Shown: in pieces, positions 39,412-46,682 of the stretch
Layout of the letters: every line of letters starts with the position of its first letter
Position numbering within the stretch: the stretch's first letter is position 1
DNA from: Terriglobus saanensis SP1PR4
GTDB lineage: Bacteria; Acidobacteriota; Terriglobia; Terriglobales; Acidobacteriaceae
DNA: 64,000 nucleotides
Reading direction: 5' to 3'
NCBI RefSeq assembly: GCF_000179915.2
Contig: NC_014963.1
Location: 2,480,001 to 2,544,000, forward strand
Notes under the pieces: generated by a model
The model's database searches: none
The model's input: only the letters and a program-made list of their open reading frames with translations
Told to the model about the DNA's origin: nothing
Translations under genes and position numbers: made by a program

Positions 39412-40474
39412 TGACAACCTCCGCTCCGTGCTCCAGGGGAACCTTGGGAAATCCAAATTCGCATAAATTAATGTAGGTTCTTTCACCTGTCGGCGCAGGA
39501 ACTCCTGTGTTGAAGGTCCAGACCGCCACCGGCTTGCCGTTCTGGCTGGCGCCATGTGCAGTCGAAAAAGATGCGCTGCCCGGCGACCATCGAAAACCGG
39601 TCGACACACTTCCTTTAGGTATCTCGAACCTGTAGACATTAGACGGGACTTGGTAAGGTTGAATCACATACTCACCGTTTTTGGTCTCCGGATTCCCCCA
39701 CCGGCTGACATGGATGTCCATTTCGGTGTATTTCATATCCGTCGAGTTCTCGTCTCGCGTGAAAAGGCCCAACGTCGCCGCAGGTTCCATATTTTGAACG
39801 GTCTCGAGCATGAACTGGTAAGACCCGTATCCGAGACTTCGTGTCGTTCTCGCCTCGGCACAAACCCACTGGGTGCCTTCGCGTGAGATGCGGAGATGCA
39901 TGGCGCCTTTGTCGTCCAGCCAGACATTGCCCGGCTTATAGTTATGCGCTAGTCCACCTTCAGGGCTGGATACCGCGCGCACCTCCCAGTCATATCCGCT
40001 GAAGTGAAGTATTTTGGAAGAAAAACTAGGTAGTTGCGATCCTGAGGCCGCGGGGACTATAGCTTTTGCGATGACATGCTTGTTGCGATCGGGCAAAGAA
40101 AAGATCACTGCATCTGCATCGTAGTCTCCCCGCACGAGCACAGCCGCATACTCCAATCCCAGGTGCGTCATTGACGTCCAAGTTCCATCCTCTTTAATCT
40201 TCGTAAACGGCATGCGAGAAATCGGCTGAATCCACCATCGGTTGCCGGAATGCGCATACAGCACCACTCTATCCCCTTGTTTAAACCCCATCACCCTGCC
40301 ACTGATCGCACCGCTTGTATTGGGACCGCCGAAGCTGGCCCCCGGGACTTGAGTAAAGACGATGGATGGCTTTTGCCGCGAGCATCCCCCAAAAACGAGG
40401 AAGGGCAAGGCAACCAGGACTCGGCCCAATGTCGCCATCTTCTTTCTGGAATTGCGCAGAGTGGAAGTCTCCAT
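39386..40474 (-). CDS. Lipoprotein with GH16-like (concanavalin-type) domain
   Basis: 362 residues. The N-terminus has a lipoprotein signal with lipobox VFGGC (Cys31). Residues about 45-155 form a beta domain (SGRVMGFKQGDRVVLYAHSG), then a laminarinase/GH16-like jelly roll (SGYDWEVRA, YGSYQFML, LGLFTRDENS, YTEMDIHVSRWG). The GH16 catalytic signature ExDxxE is reduced to EMDIHV: the nucleophile Glu and the Asp are there but the acid/base Glu is replaced by Val, suggesting binding rather than hydrolysis. The 3' end overlaps the propeller kinase start, so it may be its sensory partner. The start is uncertain; 40438 is an alternative. Confidence 0.7.
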   Translation of the reverse strand: METSTLRNSRKKMATLGRVLVALPFLVFGGCSRQKPSIVFTQVPGASFGGPNTSGAISGRVMGFKQGDRVVLYAHSGNRWWIQPISRMPFTKIKEDGTWTSMTHLGLEYAAVLVRGDYDADAVIFSLPDRNKHVIAKAIVPAASGSQLPSFSSKILHFSGYDWEVRAVSSPEGGLAHNYKPGNVWLDDKGAMHLRISREGTQWVCAEARTTRSLGYGSYQFMLETVQNMEPAATLGLFTRDENSTDMKYTEMDIHVSRWGNPETKNGEYVIQPYQVPSNVYRFEIPKGSVSTGFRWSPGSASFSTAHGASQNGKPVAVWTFNTGVPAPTGERTYINLCEFGFPKVPLEHGAEVVIDRFQFLP

Positions 40475-40674
40475 ACAGGACAGTATCAATTCGAAATATG
40501 CCATTGTTATTGAACACCTTGAGGAAGCATTCTGCATCCTCCAATTCATGTTTTCTTTATGTGACAAGTCTCTGTGCTCTCTTGATCTGCGACAGTCTGC
40601 ATATCTGATCGAACAGGCGTACAGGTCCAAATAGCGTCAGGATCGTGCTGAAAGATCGCCTCTCGGCGATGAAG

Positions 40675-41403
40675 TTATTCGGCGACAGCGTGTGAGAGAA
40701 GATGCCAAAGATGAGTTGAACCCATCGGAATCCGCACCTCGTAAAGGGTAGCGATGAGCAAGAAGGCCCAAAGAGTCGATTTCTGAATTCGTCGAGTCGA
40801 GACGAGATCATAAAAGCCAGGAAAGAAAAGAAAGCCAAAATAGACATACGTATGCGCTGAGAAGTGCATCCGCATCTGCTCATAGGGCCACCGATCAAAT
40901 GCGGCATCCATAAGGCTCAGGGTAGCGTAGAGGACCAGCCGCTTATGCGCGCTAGGACGATGGCGAGCCCTATAGGAAGAAAAGATCACGATGCCGAACG
41001 CAACCATATCCATGATCGAAATGGCGAAGGAAACACTTAGGTCGAAGGAACCAATTCCAACACCGCGTCGAAGTGAATCGATTGCTGCGAGTACACCGAA
41101 GAGAACCACGAGTGCGGCTACACCATAACTCACCAGTCCCAGCTTGCGGTGCCAACGCACGCGTCCTGCAGGAATAAGAAATGTCTGGACCAACAACACG
41201 ACAAACCAGAGCGAAAAGATCACTCCATGCACGTGGATCATCCTGCTCGGCAAAGGGGCATGAACGAAACCTGCAAAATAATAGCTTCGAGCGAACCCCA
41301 GCACGACCGAACCGGTCAACAGGACTACCATCCCACCAAAGAAGATTCGGTCGCATCTTGCAGTGACGTTTTGACCTAAGCGGGATGACAAGACCTGGGA
41401 CAT
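40675..41403 (-). CDS. Polytopic membrane protein, unknown function
   Basis: 242 residues with about six or seven membrane helices (FFGGMVVLLTGSVVLGFA; GVIFSLWFVVLLVQTFLI; YGVAALVVLFGVLAAI; VYFGFLFFPGFYDL). Conserved-looking histidines flank the helices: HVHG before helix 2 and WHRKLG after it, an arrangement reminiscent of small haem-binding membrane families, but I cannot name the family. It has no clear ribosome-binding site and stands divergently from the pqq operon. Confidence 0.6.
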   Translation of the reverse strand: MSQVLSSRLGQNVTARCDRIFFGGMVVLLTGSVVLGFARSYYFAGFVHAPLPSRMIHVHGVIFSLWFVVLLVQTFLIPAGRVRWHRKLGLVSYGVAALVVLFGVLAAIDSLRRGVGIGSFDLSVSFAISIMDMVAFGIVIFSSYRARHRPSAHKRLVLYATLSLMDAAFDRWPYEQMRMHFSAHTYVYFGFLFFPGFYDLVSTRRIQKSTLWAFLLIATLYEVRIPMGSTHLWHLLSHAVAE

Positions 41404-41583
41404 GGCAAAAGTGGATTGCGCGGAACGGCCTTACAGCTTGCTCATATCGCTGAGGTGCTGGACAGTCGCAGATTCTTCCCTTTCATAAGCCGCCAGCCAG
41501 CAAAACAACCGAAGGCATCCGTTTATTCCCTTTTGTGAGCTTAAAATCCACTGATGAATCAACGAGCTTCCCAAGTTCACCAA

Positions 41584-41611
41584 TGAGTAAAGCCATGGCG
41601 CTTATTACTCA
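41584..41611. promoter_or_regulatory. Hairpin upstream of pqqA
   Basis: TGAGTAAAGC and GCTTATTACTCA pair over 10 bp with a 2-nt bulge, loop CATGGC. It lies about 100 bp before pqqA in a divergent gap of 303 bp, where control of both flanking genes would be expected. Could be an operator or a leader hairpin. Confidence 0.35.
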
Positions 41612-41646
41612 GAAGACATGACAATCTGCGGCTCTGAATGGGTTAA

Positions 41647-41662
41647 GATCACGGCAGTGATC
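41647..41662. promoter_or_regulatory. Inverted repeat, possible pqq operator
   Basis: GATCAC-GGCA-GTGATC, a perfect 6-4-6 inverted repeat 45 bp before the pqqA start codon, in the expected promoter position. The protein that would bind it is unknown. Confidence 0.35.
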
Positions 41663-41706
41663 GTCGCACCGTTCACTGCGGTCAATCTAAACATGGAGAT
41701 TTAACG

Positions 41707-41793
41707 ATGAAGACGAAGGAATGGACCCGCCCCGATTTCGAGGAAGTAACCCTCGGATGTGAAGTTACCGCCTACGCGCCCACGGAGCTCTAA
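41707..41793 (+). CDS. pqqA: PQQ precursor peptide PqqA
   Basis: A 28-codon gene (MKTKEWTRPDFEEVT...) directly before pqqB. It carries the essential ExxxY pair, Glu19-Val-Thr-Ala-Tyr23, whose side chains are crosslinked by PqqE and excised to become pyrroloquinoline quinone. GGAG lies 8 nt upstream of the ATG, and the stop is 3 nt before pqqB. Length and motif match known PqqA (usually 22-30 residues). Confidence 0.95.
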   Translation: MKTKEWTRPDFEEVTLGCEVTAYAPTEL

Positions 41794-41796
41794 CGG

Positions 41797-42732
41797 ATGT
41801 TGCACTTCAAACTGCTGGGGACGGCCGCCGGTGGCGGCTTTCCCCAATGGAACTGCGCCTGCCAGTTGTGCGATCTATGCCGGAAACAGCCCTTGCGCGC
41901 TGCAGCCCGGCTACAACTTCAGTCGGCAATTTCGAGCGACGGAGAAAATTGGTTCCTTCTCAATGCCTCCCCTGATCTTCGTTCTCAGATCGAAGCGACC
42001 CCCGAGCTTCAGCCGGTAGCAACGAAAGGTCAACGCAATACGCCGATTCGAGCCATCATCCTGACAAGTGCAGATCTCGATCAAGTACTCGGCCTTTTAC
42101 TGCTCCGCGAATTCCAACCGCTGCTCGTTTACGCGACCTCAGTGGTCCGCCAGACGCTGCAGGCCAATAGTTTCTTCCGTATGCTCGATCGCCTTCCGGG
42201 TCAGATTACTTGGATCGACATCCGCCCTAATGAGTCTTTTCCACTCGCGGACTCGCAGATCGTGTGCACCCCGATTCCACTGCCCGGCGCGCTTCCCTTC
42301 TATGCCTCTACAATTCCCGGTGCACCGGAGGGCGAAGCCAGCATTGGCCTTCTCCTGGAGTGCGAGGGCAAGCGTATTGCCTACACACCCAGCGTCCCCG
42401 AGGTCACGGACAACCTGCGCCACCTCTACCGTTCCTGCGAAGCCATCATGATGGACGCTACCTTCTGGAGCGATACGGAACTAAACCGCCTGCAGACCGG
42501 AACCCCGCTGGCCCGCTCCATCGGGCACGTCCCTCTCGGGGGCGAAGATGGCACACTGGCCCTGCTAAGCAATATAAACGTCCCGACTAAAGTGCTCATT
42601 CACATCAACAACAGCAATCCCATTCTCGATCCACTGAGCGCGGAACACGAAGAGACACTCCGGGCCGGTTGGCAGATCGGTCACGACGGTTGGGAGCTAA
42701 CGCTCCACCCATCCTCGAAGGCGGCGGCATGA
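41797..42732 (+). CDS. pqqB: PQQ biosynthesis protein PqqB
   Basis: 311-residue metallo-beta-lactamase-fold protein, thought to hydroxylate or otherwise process the PQQ intermediate. The N-terminal GTAAGGGFPQWNCACQLC contains the structural-zinc cysteines. In the segment that usually holds the metal-binding Asp-His, this protein reads SADLDQVLGL, with Gln in place of His. Further family segments are NASPDLRSQI, APEGEASIGLLLE and MMDATFWSDTEL. Second gene of a compact pqqABCDE operon; its stop overlaps the pqqC ATG. Confidence 0.93.
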   Translation: MLHFKLLGTAAGGGFPQWNCACQLCDLCRKQPLRAAARLQLQSAISSDGENWFLLNASPDLRSQIEATPELQPVATKGQRNTPIRAIILTSADLDQVLGLLLLREFQPLLVYATSVVRQTLQANSFFRMLDRLPGQITWIDIRPNESFPLADSQIVCTPIPLPGALPFYASTIPGAPEGEASIGLLLECEGKRIAYTPSVPEVTDNLRHLYRSCEAIMMDATFWSDTELNRLQTGTPLARSIGHVPLGGEDGTLALLSNINVPTKVLIHINNSNPILDPLSAEHEETLRAGWQIGHDGWELTLHPSSKAAA

Positions 42733-43484
42733 ATCTTCTTTCTAAAGACGAGCTCCATCAGCGACTGCTGAGCGTGGGTTCAGACCGCTACCACCACTTG
42801 CATCCGTTCCACCTCAAGATGCACCGCGGCGAACTGACCAAGGGTCAACTACAGGCCTGGGCGCTCAATCGCTACTACTACCAGAGCCGTATCCCTATCA
42901 AGGACGCTCTCGTGCTTTCCAAGTCGGACGATCCGAACTTCCGCCGCGCATGGCGAAAGCGCATTCTGGATCACGATGGCGATCATGATGGCTACGGTGG
43001 CATCGAAAAATGGCTTCTACTCGCAGAAGCCGCGGGACTTTCACGGAGGGAGGTCATCTCCTGCACCGGCGTTCTGCCGGGCGTTCGCTATGCCGTCGAT
43101 GCTTACCTTGGGCTTGTCCGGGACAACTCCCTTCTGGTCGCAGTGGCTTCCTCACTCACGGAACTCTTCTCACGCAACCTCATCTCTCTACGCATGGACC
43201 AGATGAGGAAGCACTATCCGTATCTGACATCCGGATTGGCTTACTTTGTCGACCGGCTCACGCAGGCCCCTGAAGATGCGGCCTTCGCTCTCGACTACGT
43301 ATCCACACATGCCGCCACGCGCGCGGAACAGGAAGCTGTGGTCGCGGCACTGGAAGCCAAGTGCGCGATCCTCTGGGCGCAACTGGACGCGATTGATTAT
43401 GCCTATGTCACGCCCGGAAACATTCCGCCCGGCTGCTTCGTCCCCCAGGAAGAGATTACGAACGCACTGAAGGAGCAGCGATGA
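42729..43484 (+). CDS. pqqC: Pyrroloquinoline-quinone synthase PqqC
   Basis: Cofactorless oxidase carrying out the last ring closure and eight-electron oxidation to PQQ. 251 residues, all helical, with the family segments HPFHLKMHRGELTKGQ, ALNRYYYQSRIPIKDA, ILDHDGDHDG and GGIEKWLLLAEAAGL, and the C-terminal DYVSTHA. The ATG at 42729 overlaps the pqqB stop (ATGA); a longer frame from 42669 would overlap pqqB by 60 nt and is not needed. Confidence 0.95.
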   Translation: MNLLSKDELHQRLLSVGSDRYHHLHPFHLKMHRGELTKGQLQAWALNRYYYQSRIPIKDALVLSKSDDPNFRRAWRKRILDHDGDHDGYGGIEKWLLLAEAAGLSRREVISCTGVLPGVRYAVDAYLGLVRDNSLLVAVASSLTELFSRNLISLRMDQMRKHYPYLTSGLAYFVDRLTQAPEDAAFALDYVSTHAATRAEQEAVVAALEAKCAILWAQLDAIDYAYVTPGNIPPGCFVPQEEITNALKEQR

Positions 43485-43747
43485 ACCTCGACTCCGTTCC
43501 AAGACTTTCTCTCGGTTGCCGATTGCATCCCGGTGGAGAGGCTCTGCTGATCCCTGAGGGAGCGCTCAACCTGAAGGGCCCCGCGCGTGAAGTGCTTGCT
43601 CGTCTTGACGGCAAGCGCAGCATCGCCGAGATCGCGGCCGATCTGCTGGGAGAGTTTCCTGGAGTGCCTGCGGAACTGATTCAGCAGGACGTCCTCGCTC
43701 TTCTGGAACGGATGCAACAACGCGGTGTGATCCGCTATGAGCCGTGA
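43481..43747 (+). CDS. pqqD: PqqA-binding chaperone PqqD
   Basis: 88-residue RiPP recognition element that binds PqqA and presents it to PqqE. Winged-helix-like pattern: PEGALNLKGPAREVLARLDG, then SIAEIAADLL and DVLALLERMQQRGVI. Start overlaps pqqC by 4 nt and the end overlaps pqqE by 4 nt. Confidence 0.94.
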   Translation: MNLDSVPRLSLGCRLHPGGEALLIPEGALNLKGPAREVLARLDGKRSIAEIAADLLGEFPGVPAELIQQDVLALLERMQQRGVIRYEP

Positions 43748-44838
43748 CCGGCTTCCAACAATCCGGGAAGCTTCTGCCACCACCATTTTCGCTTATCGCC
43801 GAATTGACGCATCGTTGTCCTCTGCATTGCCTCTACTGCTCGAATCCGATCGAGATGCAACGCGCAGAGGATGAGCTCTCCACCAAGGACTGGATCCAAG
43901 TCTTCCGGCAGGCCGCTCTGCTCGGGATTCTGCATGTTCATTTCACCGGCGGAGAACCACTGGCGCGCAAGGATCTTCCAGAACTGATTCGAGCCGCCCG
44001 TGAGGCTGGGCTCTACGTCAACATGATTACGTCCGGTATTGGTCTTACCGAGGCCCGCCTCGCCACCCTGGTGGAAGCGGGTCTGGATCATCTACAACTG
44101 AGCCTTCAGGACCTTGAGGAAGTCACGGCGAATCATGTTGCGGGCGCACGTGCGCACGCGATCAAGCTCGCGCTGATTCCGATCATCAAACGCTTCTCCA
44201 TTGGTTTTACGATGAATCTGGTGGTACACCGTCTTAACCTCGACCGGCTGGAAGAGTTCATCGCATTAGCAGAGACCCTTGGCCCGGATCGGTTAGAGAT
44301 CGCACACGTTCAGTATTATGGCTGGGCCCTCAAGAATCGCAATCTTCTGATGCCCACGGAAGAACAGGTTCGTCGCTCTGGTCCGATCGTGGAAGCAGCA
44401 AAGAAACGGCTTGCAGGGAAAATCCATCTGGAAGCCGTTGTACCTGATTACTTCGGAAGCTATCCCAAGGCTTGCATGGGAGGCTGGGGAAAGCAGGCGA
44501 TGCTCATCGATCCCATCGGCCAGGCGCTTCCCTGCCATGCGGCGGCGGTGATCCCGGATATACACTTTCAGAACGTCCGAACGGAAGATCTCTCTTCCAT
44601 CTGGAATTTCTCTTCCGCCTTCCAGCGCTTTCGTGGCGATGCCTGGATGTCAGAGGAGTGCCGGAGTTGCGCGCGCAAGGAGCTGGACTTCGGCGGATGC
44701 CGCTGCCAGGCCATGCTCCTCACCAACGATCCAAACGCGATGGACCCGGTTTGCCAGCACAGCCCGCAGCACGCGCTCATGCAGGAACTTCGCCAGCCTG
44801 TTCTCACGACGGAGCCGTTTCCTATCTGGCGAGAGTAG
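43744..44838 (+). CDS. pqqE: Radical SAM enzyme PqqE
   Basis: Forms the Glu-Tyr C-C crosslink on PqqA. 364 residues; radical-SAM cluster motif C25-x3-C29-x2-C32 (CPLHCLYC), HFTGGEPLARKDL (GGE SAM-binding), and a C-terminal SPASM domain with the cysteines in ACMGGWG, PCHAA, CRSCARK and GGCRCQA for auxiliary Fe-S clusters. GTG start at 43744 overlapping the pqqD stop. Its 3' end overlaps the convergent WD40 gene by 17 nt. No PqqF protease gene in the operon. Confidence 0.95.
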   Translation: MTGFQQSGKLLPPPFSLIAELTHRCPLHCLYCSNPIEMQRAEDELSTKDWIQVFRQAALLGILHVHFTGGEPLARKDLPELIRAAREAGLYVNMITSGIGLTEARLATLVEAGLDHLQLSLQDLEEVTANHVAGARAHAIKLALIPIIKRFSIGFTMNLVVHRLNLDRLEEFIALAETLGPDRLEIAHVQYYGWALKNRNLLMPTEEQVRRSGPIVEAAKKRLAGKIHLEAVVPDYFGSYPKACMGGWGKQAMLIDPIGQALPCHAAAVIPDIHFQNVRTEDLSSIWNFSSAFQRFRGDAWMSEECRSCARKELDFGGCRCQAMLLTNDPNAMDPVCQHSPQHALMQELRQPVLTTEPFPIWRE

Positions 44839-46576
44839 ATGGGGTTTTTTGAATCCCTGCCCGAGTCCCATCAAGTACGGATGTGCCAGATGGATTACCG
44901 CCTAGTGCTTTTCGCAAGGCTGCGATCCTGATTACCCAGTCGGGATGATCCTGGGACAGCTCCGCCGCGTACTGAAGGGAGTCTTTGTCGCCAACCTCAA
45001 TGAGAGAGTCGACGTACTGTTTGAGCGTTATGGTATTCCACGGCGATATAGGGCGAACGCCACTCTCGGTAAAGTACCAACGGCCAAAGGTCGACCACGG
45101 ATCCGTGTCCTTCGAGGCGAGAAGCTGTAAACGAAGGCGCTTGATCTTTTCCAGATCGGGAACATGGGCGTTGTACTTCGTCTGGGTGGAAGCGTACTCC
45201 GCAAGATCGGCGACCCAAGTTGGAGTTGGGCCCGTGGGCGGTATGTCGAAGACTTGGACGGTCGTACCTTCGGAGACCATCAAAGAAGAACTGTTGGGAC
45301 TGAAGACAGCTGTGGACGCAACGCCGGGGGTGCGTATGGGAAGGAAAACCTGCTCCCCACTGGTGGCGTCCCAAACGCGGGTCGCTCGATCAACGGCAGT
45401 CGTCACCACAAAATTGCCGTCGGGGCTAAAGGCCCCACGAACAACTCCGGCACCATGCTGAAGCGGTGGCGTAATCGGCTCACCGGTCTTCGCATCCCAT
45501 ACACGTGCGGTGTGATCCAGAGAAGTCGTCAACACGCGCGTGGCATCGTGATTGAAGGCAGCGGCTTCGATGGAGGCGCCATGAGAGAAGCTGAAACCCG
45601 TAGGTAGATGCGTCCTTGCGTCCCAGATCTTCGCCGTGTGGTCTGCGGAAGCAGTCAGAACGGTGTTGCCATCGGCACTGAAGACGGCGGTAAGAACAAG
45701 ATTGTTCTGTCGCATGGGGTTGGGTAGATGCGCTCCAGTCTTCGCGTCGAGGATATCGGCCATATTCTCCGAGGTTGCGACCACGGCGTGCGCGCTATCG
45801 GGGCTGAAGGCCACAGACACAGCATCGCCACGGTAGCCGATGATTGGCGAAACGGGCTGTCCCGTTTCTGCATTCCAAAGACGTACCTTACCATCGGTCG
45901 AGAGCGTCGCTACCAATTTGCCGTCGGGGCTGAAGTGCGCCAAAGGAATGCCCTCTTTCAAATACATGGGAGTACCGATCGGACGCGCGGTCTCGATGTC
46001 CCAGACGAGTGCGGTACCATCTTCTGATCCGGTCACTACGCGTCTTCCGTCCGGACTAAACTCCGCTGTGAACACACGGGCAGCATGCTGTAGTGAAGGT
46101 CTAAGCTGGCGCCCACTGTATGCATCCCAGATCCGCGCCGTGTGGTCTGCCGACGTAGTCACGATCTTTGAGCCATCCGGGCTGTACGCCGCGTGTGTAA
46201 TCACGCCTGTATGTCCGCGCAGAATGAGACGGCTGTTGGCTCGCTGCTCAGTCAGCAGTTGAAAGGCAAGGCCGGAAGCAGAATTGTCTTGGCTCTGGAT
46301 TCGAAGACTTTCCGCTAACCGATGCAGAGCCTCCGGCTTGCTACCATCCTCCGCTAGCCGAAGAGCGAGGAGAAAGTCGATATAAGCCTCGGAAGCGCTA
46401 GCTGTTTGCACTCGTGCAGCGAGAGGAGAGGCATGATATGCAACGGGCTTCGCGGAAGGGAGGCTCTGCGTTTGCAAAAACTGTCCTCTAGAGAGAATCT
46501 CCATCACGGCAAAAGTAAAAAGCGTCAGCCTTGCACGTGATGAAAGGAGGGGAAACCTTTTGACGGAGTAAGTCAT
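44822..46576 (-). CDS. WD40-repeat protein, probably exported
   Basis: 584 residues. After a short hydrophobic segment (LTLFTFAVMEIL) and a helical, tetratricopeptide-like stretch (YIDFLLALRLAEDGSKPEALHR cut short here) come about eight WD40 repeats with regular DHTARIWDA, DGKVRLWNA and DRATRVWDA blade ends, forming a beta propeller. The C-terminal 110 residues are helical. No enzymatic domain is visible; a scaffold or binding role is likely. ATG 46576 has AAGGA 5 nt upstream. It lies just downstream of the giant modular gene on the same strand. Confidence 0.82.
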   Translation of the reverse strand: MTYSVKRFPLLSSRARLTLFTFAVMEILSRGQFLQTQSLPSAKPVAYHASPLAARVQTASASEAYIDFLLALRLAEDGSKPEALHRLAESLRIQSQDNSASGLAFQLLTEQRANSRLILRGHTGVITHAAYSPDGSKIVTTSADHTARIWDAYSGRQLRPSLQHAARVFTAEFSPDGRRVVTGSEDGTALVWDIETARPIGTPMYLKEGIPLAHFSPDGKLVATLSTDGKVRLWNAETGQPVSPIIGYRGDAVSVAFSPDSAHAVVATSENMADILDAKTGAHLPNPMRQNNLVLTAVFSADGNTVLTASADHTAKIWDARTHLPTGFSFSHGASIEAAAFNHDATRVLTTSLDHTARVWDAKTGEPITPPLQHGAGVVRGAFSPDGNFVVTTAVDRATRVWDATSGEQVFLPIRTPGVASTAVFSPNSSSLMVSEGTTVQVFDIPPTGPTPTWVADLAEYASTQTKYNAHVPDLEKIKRLRLQLLASKDTDPWSTFGRWYFTESGVRPISPWNTITLKQYVDSLIEVGDKDSLQYAAELSQDHPDWVIRIAALRKALGGNPSGTSVLDGTRAGIQKTPSTLAR

Positions 46577-46631
46577 GTATGTCCTTCTTCCATCGATCGA
46601 TGTCGGTTCGAGAATTGTCGCGGAACTGCAC

Positions 46632-46682
46632 AACGAAGCTGCCACCTGCCTTGGCATGCCAAGGCAGGCGGCTCGCTTCGTT
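46632..46682. terminator. Long hairpin at the end of the giant modular gene
   Basis: Contains a perfect 24-bp palindrome (46645-46668; CCTGCCTTGGCA and its complement) flanked by AACGAAGC (46632-46639) and GCTTCGTT (46675-46682) arms. It overlaps the stop codon of the 46681-52488 gene. No U-run follows on either strand, so it may be an mRNA-end stabiliser or a mobile palindrome rather than an intrinsic terminator. Confidence 0.55.

Noticed and set aside
41385-41400. Third copy of the GGGATGACAA palindromic element
   Set aside because: Only the tail-like CGGGATGACAAGAC matches, lacks the left arm and lies in a coding start; chance similarity.
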